DNA of 64,000 nucleotides from Ascoidea rubescens DSM 1968 (GCF_001661345.1 NW_017962925.1:372001-436000); one strand, 5' to 3'; positions 1-9,433 are shown, counted from the first letter of the stretch. Translations and numbers: made by a program. The notes: generated by a model not told the origin, from the letters alone.

Positions 1-1604
1 CAAATCAAATAAACAATCAAACAAATAATCAAACAAATAATCAAATGAATGAACACCCAATTCAAAATAACATCTCTCAGGAAAATATACAAAATGAAAC
101 AATTCCAAAAAATTTGAATGCTAATCAAAAAGAAAAACCAAAAAGAAGAAAACAACACAGAAATAGTTTTCTTAACACTAATAACATAATACCTTTAAAT
201 GACTTCAATAACAGAAGAGCTTTTAGGTCTTCTTCGGTATTTACTCCAGTTGATAATAGAAATATTAGAAATGGAGTTAAAAAAAATGAAAATTTCCTCA
301 AGTTTGACAAAAGAAAAAAATATACTGAACATGAATTAGTAAACGAAAAACAAATGGGAATGGGAATAGAAATGGAAATAGAAATAGATACTTTGGGAAG
401 TAAAAAAGTTAAAAAAGAAAAATTAGAAAATAGTTTTAACCAGAAAGACGAATTTATTAGAAGACGATCCCAAAGAGTCTTTCTTTTGGATAAAATCAAA
501 GAAGACCAGTTAAAAGAGAAGGAAATCAACACTAAAAATACAAATTCTAATAAAGAAAAACAAGAAAAAAAAGAAAATACCACCTTTAAAAATTCAAAAA
601 ATTCAAAAAAAACAAAAAAAAGCACAAAAGAACACAAAAATATAGACGTAAAAGAAGAGAGATATTGCTATTGCAACGATATTTCTTATGGTCCAATGAT
701 TGGATGTGACAATGATTCATGCAAATATGGATGGTTTCATTATCCATGTATTAATATGCTTCGAGCACCATCAGCTTTAAAAAAATGGTATTGTCCTACT
801 TGCAAAGAGGAAATGGATAAAAAGGAAGAACAGAAAAAAAACAAAAAACAAATAATAAATAATAGTAAGATTGGAAAAAACTGGAAAAAGAAACCGGGGA
901 ACTTTCAGAGAGTGGTTAGAAACATAAAAAAACCACACACCGGCTGGGTGCATAAAAAGGTAACAAAAGTATTCAATTACACATTAAATGGGTTTAGAGT
1001 TGCTAAAGAAGACAAATCTATTTCGAACAATGTGGTAGGAAAAAAGAAACCAGGCCCCAGAAAACGTAGATCTTTGAGAGGATATGGAAGACTCTTAAAA
1101 GAATTGGAGCCTTACAACGTAGCCGGTGCTAAAGATGTGACACCAATTGAAGTTCAAAACGAAGTTGCAGAGAAACTTCACGAGGCTGAAGAGCTATTAC
1201 AGCAGGATGTTGTTAATGAGGTCCTAGGCGAGTCTGCAGATAGCGAAATGTCTATTATGAAACCCAGGAAAGCCAGAAAGAAAAGGATTTTAAAAGAACT
1301 CGAAGCTTTTAATGCTGATGGAGAACAGGAAGCCAATGCATTTGGACTATCTCCTACATTTCCTATCAGAGAGCTCAGAAACCACAAATCAAAAGAGATG
1401 CTGGAGTTTCCTGACGAAACCAGTTTAATCAACACTTCAATTGGCGATGGAAATTATTCATTGAAACCAGTAAATGAAAAACATGGCAAACACAATAAGG
1501 AGGAAATTCCATTGAACATGGGAAAAAGAAAAAGAGAAGATGAGAATAGTTTATTTACAAGCAAGCGACGTCAATTGCGTTCTTCGTTTGTTCCAAGATC
1601 TTAG
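1..1604 (+). CDS. ING-type PHD-finger protein, YNG1-like, 5' end probably outside the window
   Basis: Probable chromatin reader of methylated histone H3 tails in a histone acetyltransferase or deacetylase complex. Counting from the first ATG at 45, a PHD finger lies at about residues 208-254, starting YCYCNDISYGPMIGCDN and ending WYCPTC, which is the ING-family pattern. Regions before and after it are Lys-rich and low in complexity. The frame has no stop from position 3 to the ATG and reads Asn/Gln-rich repeats, so the gene may begin, or have an upstream exon, before the window. The N-terminal ING helical domain is not visible. An unusually long tail of about 265 residues follows the finger, whereas ING proteins normally end soon after it. 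Its neighbour ALG8 lies close to YNG1 in S. cerevisiae, which supports a YNG1-type identity, but the assignment stays tentative. Confidence 0.75.
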   Translation, partial: NQINNQTNNQTNNQMNEHPIQNNISQENIQNETIPKNLNANQKEKPKRRKQHRNSFLNTNNIIPLNDFNNRRAFRSSSVFTPVDNRNIRNGVKKNENFLKFDKRKKYTEHELVNEKQMGMGIEMEIEIDTLGSKKVKKEKLENSFNQKDEFIRRRSQRVFLLDKIKEDQLKEKEINTKNTNSNKEKQEKKENTTFKNSKNSKKTKKSTKEHKNIDVKEERYCYCNDISYGPMIGCDNDSCKYGWFHYPCINMLRAPSALKKWYCPTCKEEMDKKEEQKKNKKQIINNSKIGKNWKKKPGNFQRVVRNIKKPHTGWVHKKVTKVFNYTLNGFRVAKEDKSISNNVVGKKKPGPRKRRSLRGYGRLLKELEPYNVAGAKDVTPIEVQNEVAEKLHEAEELLQQDVVNEVLGESADSEMSIMKPRKARKKRILKELEAFNADGEQEANAFGLSPTFPIRELRNHKSKEMLEFPDETSLINTSIGDGNYSLKPVNEKHGKHNKEEIPLNMGKRKREDENSLFTSKRRQLRSSFVPRS

Positions 1605-1933
1605 ATATGGAAACATAATTAGTTTTTTTTTATTTTTTAGGGATTTGATTCAATTTTTGTTAGCTTGTTTAATTTTTGTACAATAGGAATGCCATTTTAT
1701 AGAGCTGCGGATGAAATAAATCGATATGGGATGCTGGTGCTGGGTGATTCAGTGCACATTGTCAACAGCCGAGGATGTTTCTTTCCTGGTGTTTGTGCTA
1801 CTTCTTTCGCCTCTTTCTCTTCTTCTTCTGCTGTTTGTGCTGCTTCTGCTCCCGGTGGCGTTACCCGGCCACAAAGTCCACATCCTTCTTATCGCGCCAT
1901 TTCAGCACCAGAAGAAACCTCCATCGAAGAACA
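1605..1933. other. Intergenic region with pyrimidine-rich ALG8 leader
   Basis: Holds the 3' end of the PHD gene and the ALG8 promoter. From about 1790 to 1860 the + strand is CT-rich (TTCTTCTTCTGCTGTTTG at about 1818), like the 5' leaders of several other genes here. Open frames cross it, but they translate to Cys/Phe-rich or Pro-rich sequence and are not believable proteins. Confidence 0.6.
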
Positions 1934-3748
1934 ATGCCCAAAAAGACCAGAGAAAGCAGAGAAACAACAGCTTCTGCTGCCAAATCCACTCCAACAGCTG
2001 CCCCAGACTCCTCTGCCTCCCTCAGAAGGAAACCCAGATCCAAAGCCCCCACTGGCGTTGCGAAACACAAAGCTGCAAATGCCATTTTGGAGCATCCAAC
2101 CAAAAAGAAATTCTCTTTAATCAACATTTGGATTGCTGGTGCTTGTTTGAAGATACTTCTTTTCACTGCCTACTATTCCACTGATTTTGATGTTCATCGC
2201 AATTGGCTAGCAATAACCCACAATCTACCCTTGAAAGACTGGTATTTGGAGCACACGTCGCAGTGGACTTTGGACTATCCCCCATTTTTTGCATATTTTG
2301 AATGGGCTTTATCTCAGTTTGTTCCCCAAATTGTTAAAGACGATGGTTGTTTGTCAATTGTGGAAGTTGGCAACTTTTCTGTTCCAACTGTTTATTTTCA
2401 AAGGTCGACTGTAATCGTCTCTGAAATCTTGTTGTTTTTAAGTCTACAATGGTACATTAAATCATCAGAATTGAAGGAAAAACAGAAAAGCTTTGTTGTG
2501 GCAAGTTCCATAGTTCTATCACCAGGTTTCTTGATGATAGACCATATTCATTTTCAATATAATGGCCTTTTATTTGGTCTACTAATTTGCTCCATTGTAT
2601 CTGCAAAAAATCAAAAATTCTTGCAATGTGGTTTCTTCTTCGCTGTTTCTTTGTGTTTTAAACACATTTTCTTATATTTAGCTCCAGCTTTTTTCATTTT
2701 TCTACTTCGTTCATGTTTAAATATTGAAAATACTAAAAATTTGAAAGGTTTGAAAAAAAGAAAATGTTCTAATCTTGAATTATTGTTCAAACTAATAAAC
2801 TGGAAAAGGCTCTTTGGCTTAGCTATAATTGTAATCTCTGTTTTCACAGTTTCTTTTGGTCCTTTTGTCTATTATGGTGTTACAAACAACTTATTTAGAA
2901 GATTATTTCCATTTTCAAGAGGTCTTACTCATGCCTATTGGGCACCAAACATCTGGGCAATTTACTCATTTATCGACAGGCTCTTAATCCAATTATGTTT
3001 AAATGTTCCAATTGCTCCAAAAATACTAAATAAACTAGGCTTTGCTGAATCTACCACATCGGCTCAATCAATCAAGTCTTTAATGCTAAACTCTTCATCA
3101 ACTAAGGGTTTAGTACAAGATATAGAATTTGTCATATTGCCAAATGTCCCTCCAAGCTTAACCTTTTTCTTAACTATCTTCTACCAATTTTTTTCTTTCA
3201 TTCCATTGTTTATAAAACCAACTTTCAACAGATTCATTGGTTGCTTAACATTGTGTGGCTATTCTTCCTTTTTATTCGGCTGGCATGTTCATGAAAAAGC
3301 AGTATTACTCATTATCATCCCCTACTCTTTTTTGGTCATTAAAGACAAAAGACTACTATTAACATTTGATCTACTAATATTTGCAGGCTATGTCTCATTG
3401 TTCCCTCTACTAATTAAATCCAATGAATGGGTCATAAAAGTACTTTATACTTATGTTTGGTTACTAATTTTTTATAAATCTTTCGATGAGATTTGTTCTT
3501 CAAGCTCCTCATTGATGACAAGAAGGGTCTTTTATTTAGATCGACTGATATTGATGTACATAATCGGTTTTATCCCCTTGGTTTTGATCTGCTCATTTCT
3601 AGACATCTTTGCAATTAAGATACCCATTATTAAAAAACTAGAATTTTTAAGATTGATGGCTTACAGCGTCTATTGTTCAGTTGGAATTGTCAGCAGTTGG
3701 TGTGCTTTGAATTGGTTGTACTTCCTTGATGAAAGTTTATGGAACTAA
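1934..3748 (+). CDS. ALG8: Dolichyl-P-Glc:Glc1Man9GlcNAc2-PP-dolichol alpha-1,3-glucosyltransferase
   Basis: ER multi-pass enzyme that adds the second glucose to the lipid-linked oligosaccharide used for N-glycosylation. The luminal signature YYSTDFDVHRNWLAITHN followed by DYPPFFAYFEW is diagnostic of the ALG6/ALG8 family and closest to ALG8. Later come the conserved HIHFQYNG-type and FGWHVHEKA segments and many hydrophobic helices. I chose the ATG at 1934 (MPKKTRESRE). An in-frame ATG at 1775 would add 53 Cys/Phe-rich residues that are really the translated pyrimidine-rich leader. This gives 604 residues, close to the S. cerevisiae protein. It ends 85 bp from the convergent DAD2 stop. Confidence 0.93.
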   Translation: MPKKTRESRETTASAAKSTPTAAPDSSASLRRKPRSKAPTGVAKHKAANAILEHPTKKKFSLINIWIAGACLKILLFTAYYSTDFDVHRNWLAITHNLPLKDWYLEHTSQWTLDYPPFFAYFEWALSQFVPQIVKDDGCLSIVEVGNFSVPTVYFQRSTVIVSEILLFLSLQWYIKSSELKEKQKSFVVASSIVLSPGFLMIDHIHFQYNGLLFGLLICSIVSAKNQKFLQCGFFFAVSLCFKHIFLYLAPAFFIFLLRSCLNIENTKNLKGLKKRKCSNLELLFKLINWKRLFGLAIIVISVFTVSFGPFVYYGVTNNLFRRLFPFSRGLTHAYWAPNIWAIYSFIDRLLIQLCLNVPIAPKILNKLGFAESTTSAQSIKSLMLNSSSTKGLVQDIEFVILPNVPPSLTFFLTIFYQFFSFIPLFIKPTFNRFIGCLTLCGYSSFLFGWHVHEKAVLLIIIPYSFLVIKDKRLLLTFDLLIFAGYVSLFPLLIKSNEWVIKVLYTYVWLLIFYKSFDEICSSSSSLMTRRVFYLDRLILMYIIGFIPLVLICSFLDIFAIKIPIIKKLEFLRLMAYSVYCSVGIVSSWCALNWLYFLDESLWN

Positions 3749-3833
3749 ATAGCATTCCCAATAGATTTTTAAATAGCAATTCCCCCATTATATCTATACA
3801 TGTATACCATAATCACCCAATCCAAATGCACAC

Positions 3834-4279
3834 TCATTTTCGAGGAATACGAACAAAAGGTGAAGGCAAGGGATGCTTATTGGGATCATCATAATCATCT
3901 TCAGTGTAATTCACAAGACTCGCTAGAAGTACTGTCAGTAGAAGATTCACCAAAAAAAAAAAGCTCTAAAAACAAAACAAAACAAAACATACTTGTAGCC
4001 AACGACACCAACCTGGTGATGTCCACCCAGTTGTTTAACACATGTTCAACAGCTATCAAAACAATCTCCTGTTAGTAAATACAAGTTCCCCCAACCACAA
4101 CAGCCCTTCTTCAGATACTTGCCTTCTGTTCCCTTTCCAATGTCCTCAAGCTGTCTCTCGATGGTCGACACTTTTGTCTCTAGTCGAGTTGCAACAGCTG
4201 CCATTTCACTGAACACTCTCTCTTCGAGCTCCTTCTCCTGAATAAGCTCATCGATTGAAACCCCATTTGAACTGTTCAT
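3834..4279 (-). CDS. DAD2: DASH/Dam1 complex subunit Dad2, three exons (one GC-AG intron)
   Basis: Outer-kinetochore ring-complex subunit that couples chromosomes to microtubules. Exons on the minus strand are 4279-4123, 4052-3993 and 3922-3834, giving 101 residues. Exon 1 encodes the helix running from MNSSNGVSIDELIQ to LEDIGKGTE. Exon 2 gives AVEHVLNNWVDITRLVSLAT, matching the Dad2 NNW core. Exon 3 gives SLVNYTEDDYDD and ends LPSPFVRIPRK, matching the acidic and LPLPETMVRI-like end of Dad2. Splicing keeps exactly ten residues between the Ile/Met-Gly and Asn-Asn-Trp of yeast Dad2. Intron 1 has donor GCAAGT, branch TACTAAC and a TAG acceptor. Intron 2 has donor GTATGT, branch TACTGAC and a TAG acceptor. 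It is divergent from SGO1, and in S. cerevisiae DAD2 is next to HBS1 and NUP133, both present in this window. Confidence 0.88.
3923..3992 (-). other. DAD2: DAD2 intron 2, 70 nt
   Basis: Donor GTATGT at 3992, branch TACTGAC at 3940-3934, and acceptor TTCTAG ending at 3923. An earlier CAG lies too close to the branch adenosine. Using TTCTAG reproduces the Dad2 spacing without gaps. Confidence 0.85.
4053..4122 (-). other. DAD2: DAD2 intron 1, non-canonical GC-AG, 70 nt
   Basis: The donor is AG|GCAAGT at 4122, the perfect GC-type donor context. The branch TACTAAC is at 4077-4071 and the acceptor GATAG ends at 4053. The nearby GT donor (GTATCT) leads to a frame with an immediate stop at every acceptor examined, while the GC donor restores the Dad2 reading frame and spacing. 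Confidence 0.8.
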
Positions 4280-4565
4280 TGTGTTCTGTTTCACTACTTC
4301 ACTTCTTCTCTTCTTCTCCTTTTCCCTCTCTTTTGGTCTGGAAAAAAAGCGCCCAAAACGGAAATCGTAAACAAAACGAACATAAACACAAAACAGAACA
4401 ATATTCTTCTTCTTCTTCAAACCAAAGGCAAAGTCAAATTGCTGCCAGAACTCCATCTTATTTTTCTTCATTTTTGTATCACAGGCTGGAGCGAGTCCTT
4501 TTCTGTTTATTGTTCCTTTCTATCTCTTTTTTGCCTTCTGTTCTTGCTAATGCCATGCTGCTATT
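4280..4565. promoter_or_regulatory. Shared divergent promoter of DAD2 and SGO1
   Basis: 286 bp separate the start codons of two chromosome-segregation genes. A GCGCCCAAA block at 4349-4357 (TTTGGGCGC on the other strand) resembles an E2F/MBF-type element. The rest is CT-rich on the + strand. The role of the motif is inferred. Confidence 0.4.
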
Positions 4566-6668
4566 ATGGCCAACTTTTCGCCTAGTCACAACGATAATAG
4601 CATAAGCAGTAATAGTGATAACCATCAACATATAACTCTTGCTCGAAATAATAAAGAATTGGCCAAAAGAAACTCGTTGATGATGGCAAGGATAACAAAT
4701 CTTGAAAACAAAATATCCGAATTGATTGCTGAGAATATGGAATTGAGAAAAAATATGATTGAAAAGGAATCTGAAAAGAAAAATTGGCTTGACGATAAAT
4801 TGTCTACAATCGAAGAAGGTGTAAATGAAAAATTCATTGAAATCTTTAAAATATTCCAAAATATAAGGTCTATAGAAGGCTTGCCATCTTTGAATTTGTC
4901 GGCTTTCAATAACCTAAATGCTTTAAATCTAATAAATGCTTTTAGTCCATCCAATATTAGCGTCACCGAAAGAAAGAGAAAATCTTCAAGAAGAAAATCC
5001 ATATATATACCAAGGAATACAGACAATGATTCAGATTTTGATCACACTATTGAAAAGATAAACGATACCACCTTTAAATCTCAAATTGACAAAAAAATTG
5101 AGAAAGAAGACATTGAAGATCAGAAAATTAATTCATCTCAATCTCAATCTCAAAATGAAAATGAAAATAAAAATAATAATCATTCTCAAATTTTACTCAC
5201 AGATAATGACAACCAGGATAAAAATGAACGTTCACTTAAAACTCAATCCTCTATTTTATCTGTATCATTTAAAGAAGATACAATTACTAATAGTGAAATT
5301 AATCAAGACACTAAATCAAATAATGATGTGATTACAGTTGATAATACGTCTCATTTCAACTATACAACAAACATCAACAACTCAACGTTAACTAATATAA
5401 TAACAATAAGCGATGATGAGGATGAATTTTCAAATGATAATGATAAGACAAATATCAATCATAATATAATAAATACCAATGATAGTTATCATAATAACGA
5501 AAATTTGAAAAAAAGTACCGAAATCAAAAACTTAGAAATAAATTCGATTATTGATAATGATAGTGATAATGATAGTGATGATGATAGTGATGATGATATC
5601 AATATTAATAACAATATTAATAACAATATATTAAAAACTAGAAATATAGTCGATTCACCAGTGAAAAATCAGTATTTTGATAACTTGCTTCTGAGTAAAT
5701 ATAAAAGCTCTGGGTTCCCTAAATTTTCTGTTTACGAAGAGAAATCAAGCCCGGATTCATCTACCTCTACTTTGGAAATTGTAGAAAATACTACAATTGG
5801 TATAAGTAATGATATTAAATACTGTAAGCCTGATAATAAAGAAAATAGAATGTTGTTCGGTTTAGATATAGAAGCAAATTCTACTTCAATTTCCGTTTCT
5901 AAAGAAATAGAAGAGAAAAAAAGTCAAAAAAGTCAAAATTCAAAAATCAATAATTCTTTTATTGACAAAAAAGGTATAAAACAATTGTCGATTAATAAAC
6001 AAGAAAAAAAACCTGAAACTGATTTTAATAAAAATCCAGAAATTAATAATAATCAAAAATCAAAATCAAAATTAAATGCGGATTCAAAATCAAAATCAAA
6101 ATCAAAAATCAAAATAAAATTTTCAAATCAAGACAATGATATCCTTATTAAAGATCAGAAAAAAAGCATGAGAGCAAAACAAAATCCTCCTTTAATAAGT
6201 TTGAATAATAATTCTCAAAGCAAACGAAATAAACAGTTCCAAGAAACCACTGATTTTTCTAGTCGGAGGAGAACTAGAGGAAAATCTATAAACTATACAT
6301 TGCCTTCATTAAGAGCAAAAATGAGAAGACCCGATCCTCTCGAGAAAGACAATGGAAAAATTCAAGTGAAAAGAGAGAAAACCTCTAGAAAAAACTCAGA
6401 AGTAATAACACTAGTAGAGGATAGTGGTTTTCAAGAGGGAATAATATCGACTAGTTTACCCAAAAAAAGAAAAGCATTAACTGATCTTTCAAAAAATAAA
6501 AATGTTTCAAGGACAGAAATCAAAAAATCGAGCTCGATGGATATATTTGATTATACGGATGATGCTGAAAGATTAGCATTCCCAAGTAAAAAAATCAGGA
6601 CAGTGTCAACAACTGGGCCAGAAATAAAAAGTAAAAAAAAAACAAGACGAAGCACTTTAATAATATAA
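4566..6668 (+). CDS. SGO1: Shugoshin, centromeric cohesin protector
   Basis: Protects centromeric cohesin and recruits PP2A and the chromosomal passenger complex at pericentromeres. The N-terminal coiled coil at about residues 25-75 (LAKRNSLMMARITNLENKI, then SELIAENMELRKN) is the shugoshin PP2A-binding helix. Near residue 575 comes the basic SGO motif NYTLPSLRAKMRRPD, which binds phosphorylated H2A. Between them lies a long, highly acidic and Asn-rich linker with Asp/Ser runs, typical of fast-evolving shugoshins. At 700 residues it is longer than S. cerevisiae Sgo1 (about 590). The SGO1-TMP1-UFE1-HBS1/SKI7 order here is identical to YOR073W-YOR076C. Start ATG 4566 lies just before the coiled coil. 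Confidence 0.93.
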   Translation: MANFSPSHNDNSISSNSDNHQHITLARNNKELAKRNSLMMARITNLENKISELIAENMELRKNMIEKESEKKNWLDDKLSTIEEGVNEKFIEIFKIFQNIRSIEGLPSLNLSAFNNLNALNLINAFSPSNISVTERKRKSSRRKSIYIPRNTDNDSDFDHTIEKINDTTFKSQIDKKIEKEDIEDQKINSSQSQSQNENENKNNNHSQILLTDNDNQDKNERSLKTQSSILSVSFKEDTITNSEINQDTKSNNDVITVDNTSHFNYTTNINNSTLTNIITISDDEDEFSNDNDKTNINHNIINTNDSYHNNENLKKSTEIKNLEINSIIDNDSDNDSDDDSDDDININNNINNNILKTRNIVDSPVKNQYFDNLLLSKYKSSGFPKFSVYEEKSSPDSSTSTLEIVENTTIGISNDIKYCKPDNKENRMLFGLDIEANSTSISVSKEIEEKKSQKSQNSKINNSFIDKKGIKQLSINKQEKKPETDFNKNPEINNNQKSKSKLNADSKSKSKSKIKIKFSNQDNDILIKDQKKSMRAKQNPPLISLNNNSQSKRNKQFQETTDFSSRRRTRGKSINYTLPSLRAKMRRPDPLEKDNGKIQVKREKTSRKNSEVITLVEDSGFQEGIISTSLPKKRKALTDLSKNKNVSRTEIKKSSSMDIFDYTDDAERLAFPSKKIRTVSTTGPEIKSKKKTRRSTLII

Positions 6669-6848
6669 TTAATTTCTTTTCGGCTTTTCTAATAATGCAA
6701 TCCATTTTATTCAATTCTCTTATATTATTTATTTAATTAATTTTCAGAGTATGTATTCTTTAATCTATAATATTCTCAATGATTTTCAAAAAAAATTCAG
6801 TTTGAAAAGTACTAAATATTTCATGCACAAACCCATAATAAACAATTT

Positions 6849-7763
6849 TTAAACACTCATGTTCATTGAAATTTTTGGGTAAGGGTTATAATCGACTATT
6901 TCAAAATCTTCAAACTTGAAATCATCAATATCATTCACTTTTCTTTTTATTATAAGTTTAGGAAAGGTTCTGGGCACTCTTTTCAATTGTTCGCGAATTG
7001 CATCAATATGGTCATTATAAACATGAGCATCACCCATTGTATGTGTAAAAGTTCCACAGTCCATATCACACACCATTGCTATTAATTTTGTTAATAAAGT
7101 GTATGACGCAATATTAAAAGGCACACCAAGTCCCATATCGCAAGATCTTTGGTAGAGTAGACAGTTCAATTTGGGTTTAGAACCCCCAGGAGGAAAATTA
7201 ACATAAAATTGGCTGAAAACATGGCATGGTGGTAAAGCCATCTTTGGAAAATCTGGTGGATTCCAAGCAGACATTATAATTCTTCTATCATAAGGATTGT
7301 TTTTCAATTTCCATATCACATCAGCCAACTGGTCAACACCTTTACCACTGTAATCTGCGTCGCAATCGGTATATTCAGCACCAAAATGTCTCCATTGAAA
7401 CCCATAAACAGGCCCAAGGTCCCCTTCTCTATTATTTTTAAGACCAATTTTATCAAGATACTCACGAGAACCATTTCCTTCCCAAATTTTTACTCCTTTT
7501 TCGGATAACTTTTTACCATCAGTGCATCCATTGATGAACCATAATAGTTCATGAATTATTCCTTTTAAAAACACTCTTTTTGTTGTTAATAGCGGGAAGT
7601 TGTCATTTGACAACTCAAAACGAAGCTGTAGAGGTGCAAACAATGATTTTGTTCCGGTTCCAGTTCTATCTGGTCTGATTTCGCCATTTTCAATAATATC
7701 CCGACAAAGATCAAGATAGGCTTGCTCTTCTCTATTACTTGGTTGAACGTCTTCTGCAGTCAT
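6849..7763 (-). CDS. TMP1: Thymidylate synthase
   Basis: Methylates dUMP to dTMP using methylene-tetrahydrofolate; essential for DNA synthesis. It is the CDC21 orthologue. The sequence is conserved end to end: [32 protein letters not shown], the catalytic cysteine in [13 protein letters not shown] at about residue 178, and the dUMP-binding [17 protein letters not shown] and [14 protein letters not shown]. It ends in the usual MSV. At 304 residues it has the family length. I take the ATG at 7763 ([10 protein letters not shown]) as the start. Three MCB sites lie 86-140 bp upstream, as expected for G1/S-induced expression. It is divergent from UFE1 and convergent with SGO1. Confidence 0.97.
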   Translation of the reverse strand: MTAEDVQPSNREEQAYLDLCRDIIENGEIRPDRTGTGTKSLFAPLQLRFELSNDNFPLLTTKRVFLKGIIHELLWFINGCTDGKKLSEKGVKIWEGNGSREYLDKIGLKNNREGDLGPVYGFQWRHFGAEYTDCDADYSGKGVDQLADVIWKLKNNPYDRRIIMSAWNPPDFPKMALPPCHVFSQFYVNFPPGGSKPKLNCLLYQRSCDMGLGVPFNIASYTLLTKLIAMVCDMDCGTFTHTMGDAHVYNDHIDAIREQLKRVPRTFPKLIIKRKVNDIDDFKFEDFEIVDYNPYPKISMNMSV

Positions 7764-7848
7764 CTTCAATTTTCTGGCTACAATAGTCTACAGCATTTTA
7801 GCTCTTGGATTGAATCAAAAACGCCAAATCCTTTTACATTGAAACAAA

Positions 7849-7903
7849 ACGCGTAATTTTTATTTTTTTTGACGTGCATTAAAGCCAACGCGTGTTTACG
7901 CGT
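7849..7903. promoter_or_regulatory. Cluster of three MCB elements (ACGCGT)
   Basis: Exact ACGCGT sites occur at 7849-7854, 7888-7893 and 7898-7903 between TMP1 and UFE1. MCB is the binding site of MBF (Mbp1-Swi6), the G1/S transcription factor, and CDC21 is a classic target in S. cerevisiae. The last two are only 4 bp apart. A further TAACGCA lies at about 7914. Confidence 0.85.
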
Positions 7904-8053
7904 AATACTGCACTAACGCATATTACCAGCTCTGTGGTACTGAACTGAATCAGGTTTGGAGCAAAAAAGCTGAAGTGTTTAAAAAGTGGTAACGAAATTG
8001 CTGCTTCAGCAAGACCTTCTGTGTTATGCTGTGATAACAGTGAAACCGATGAG

Positions 8054-9298
8054 ATGCCTGATTTAACTTCTCTTTTTTTCAATTGCATTAGGATATTTGA
8101 CGAGGAAAATTTGAAAGAGCCTCTGGCGCTTAAAACAACTAGAGAAAACTCCATTTCTATTGAAAAGAGAAATTCCTATTTCATCATCAATGACGATTTT
8201 AACAAAGAGTGCACAGATTTGTCAAATAAATTGACTGATTTGACTTCATTAATAAGAGAATTGAGACCAAGCTACTTGCTATCCTCTAGATACCATGATA
8301 ATGATTTCTTATCGTCTTATGGTGGAAACAACGACGAGAGCGACAGTGAAAATGACAGCCAAAATGAAGAAAAAGATATGACAGAAGCCCAGAAGGATGA
8401 ATTTGATTCTGAATGCTTTATGATGATAAGGAATTACACATTTTTGCTAGCTCAAATTGAAAAATATGAAAAGATGAGGGCTGAAAAAAGAATCATTTCA
8501 ATAAAGAAAACTAAAAAAATAGCAACCTCAAGCCAGTTACAAACGATTAACCTTGACCAGGAAAATTCTATATTTTCCAAACTAAAGTCAACAGTGGGTA
8601 ATATAAGCAGTGTTGTAAATTCTGTTTCCAATAAAGATTCATTGGAATTGTTTACTGATGACATTTCAAAACATCGTTCCAAGATTTTATTATATCTAAA
8701 GGAAGAATTGGAATATTTATCCAGTACATTTCAGGAAATGCAAATGATAAGATTGAATAGAAAAAAGGACATAAGAATGAACGATCTAAGTAATATCACA
8801 ATAAGTAACGCTTCAAACATACCTATTGACTCAAAAATTAAAGACAATAATAACAATAATAACTTTGATATACAAAACGATGCAAACACTGTTTCATTAG
8901 AGGAAGAATATGAAAAGAAAAAATTAATTAATGAAAATTACAAAACTTATGAAATGGCAATGCAAAAATTAACTTTACAACAAAAAAATGATCTTGCAAA
9001 GCAAAGCTCTTTTTTGTTGAAAAATAAGTCAGAAGAGCTCAGTAAAATTAAAAATTTGGAAAAATCTTTGATTAATATAGTGAACATATCAAAAGAAATA
9101 TCGGTCAATCTAACTACTCAGTCTGAACAAATTGAAAACTTGATTGAAGTTCAAGAATTAAACGAATTAGATGTTTTGAAGGGAAATAAAAATTTGGCAA
9201 GTAGCAAGAAAAAAAGTAGAAGAAGTGCTAAAATTATCATTTGGACTTCCATCTTTTTAGGATGTTTTATTATAGTCTACGATTTTGTTATTTGGTGA
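8054..9298 (+). CDS. UFE1: ER t-SNARE of the syntaxin-18 family
   Basis: Qa-SNARE on the ER that receives Golgi-derived COPI vesicles and acts in homotypic ER fusion. The N-terminus MPDLTSLFFNCIRIFDEE matches the start of Ufe1, with PSYL and further helices of the syntaxin-18 N-domain. The SNARE helix lies in the last 100 residues (IKNLEKSLINIVNISKEI, then QSEQIENLIEVQ). A C-terminal tail anchor, IIIWTSIFLGCFIIVYDFVIW minus its last residue, closes the protein. The ATG at 8054 is chosen because an upstream extension lacks an ATG. The 414 residues fit the family (about 350) plus an acidic Asn-rich insert. Position beside TMP1 matches YOR075W. Confidence 0.92.
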   Translation: MPDLTSLFFNCIRIFDEENLKEPLALKTTRENSISIEKRNSYFIINDDFNKECTDLSNKLTDLTSLIRELRPSYLLSSRYHDNDFLSSYGGNNDESDSENDSQNEEKDMTEAQKDEFDSECFMMIRNYTFLLAQIEKYEKMRAEKRIISIKKTKKIATSSQLQTINLDQENSIFSKLKSTVGNISSVVNSVSNKDSLELFTDDISKHRSKILLYLKEELEYLSSTFQEMQMIRLNRKKDIRMNDLSNITISNASNIPIDSKIKDNNNNNNFDIQNDANTVSLEEEYEKKKLINENYKTYEMAMQKLTLQQKNDLAKQSSFLLKNKSEELSKIKNLEKSLINIVNISKEISVNLTTQSEQIENLIEVQELNELDVLKGNKNLASSKKKSRRSAKIIIWTSIFLGCFIIVYDFVIW

Positions 9299-9433
9299 TA
9301 AATCAAAACAATTAGAAAGATTGTACAGAAACTACATAAATATCTTTTATTTAATAATTTATTTACGAAAAATTATTTTATGCTTTATAATATAGTCAAT
9401 TTCAATTTAAATACATAAAAAGCCAGTAGTTTT

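Noticed and set aside
1775-1933. N-terminal extension of ALG8
   Set aside because: Cys/Phe-rich translation of a pyrimidine-rich leader; the conserved protein fits the ATG at 1934.
3800-4075. 91-codon + frame
   Set aside because: It lies antisense to DAD2 exons 2 and 3 and has no family resemblance.
4046-4471. 141-codon - frame as an unspliced gene
   Set aside because: Its middle is DAD2 exon 1; both ends are leader and intron read-through.
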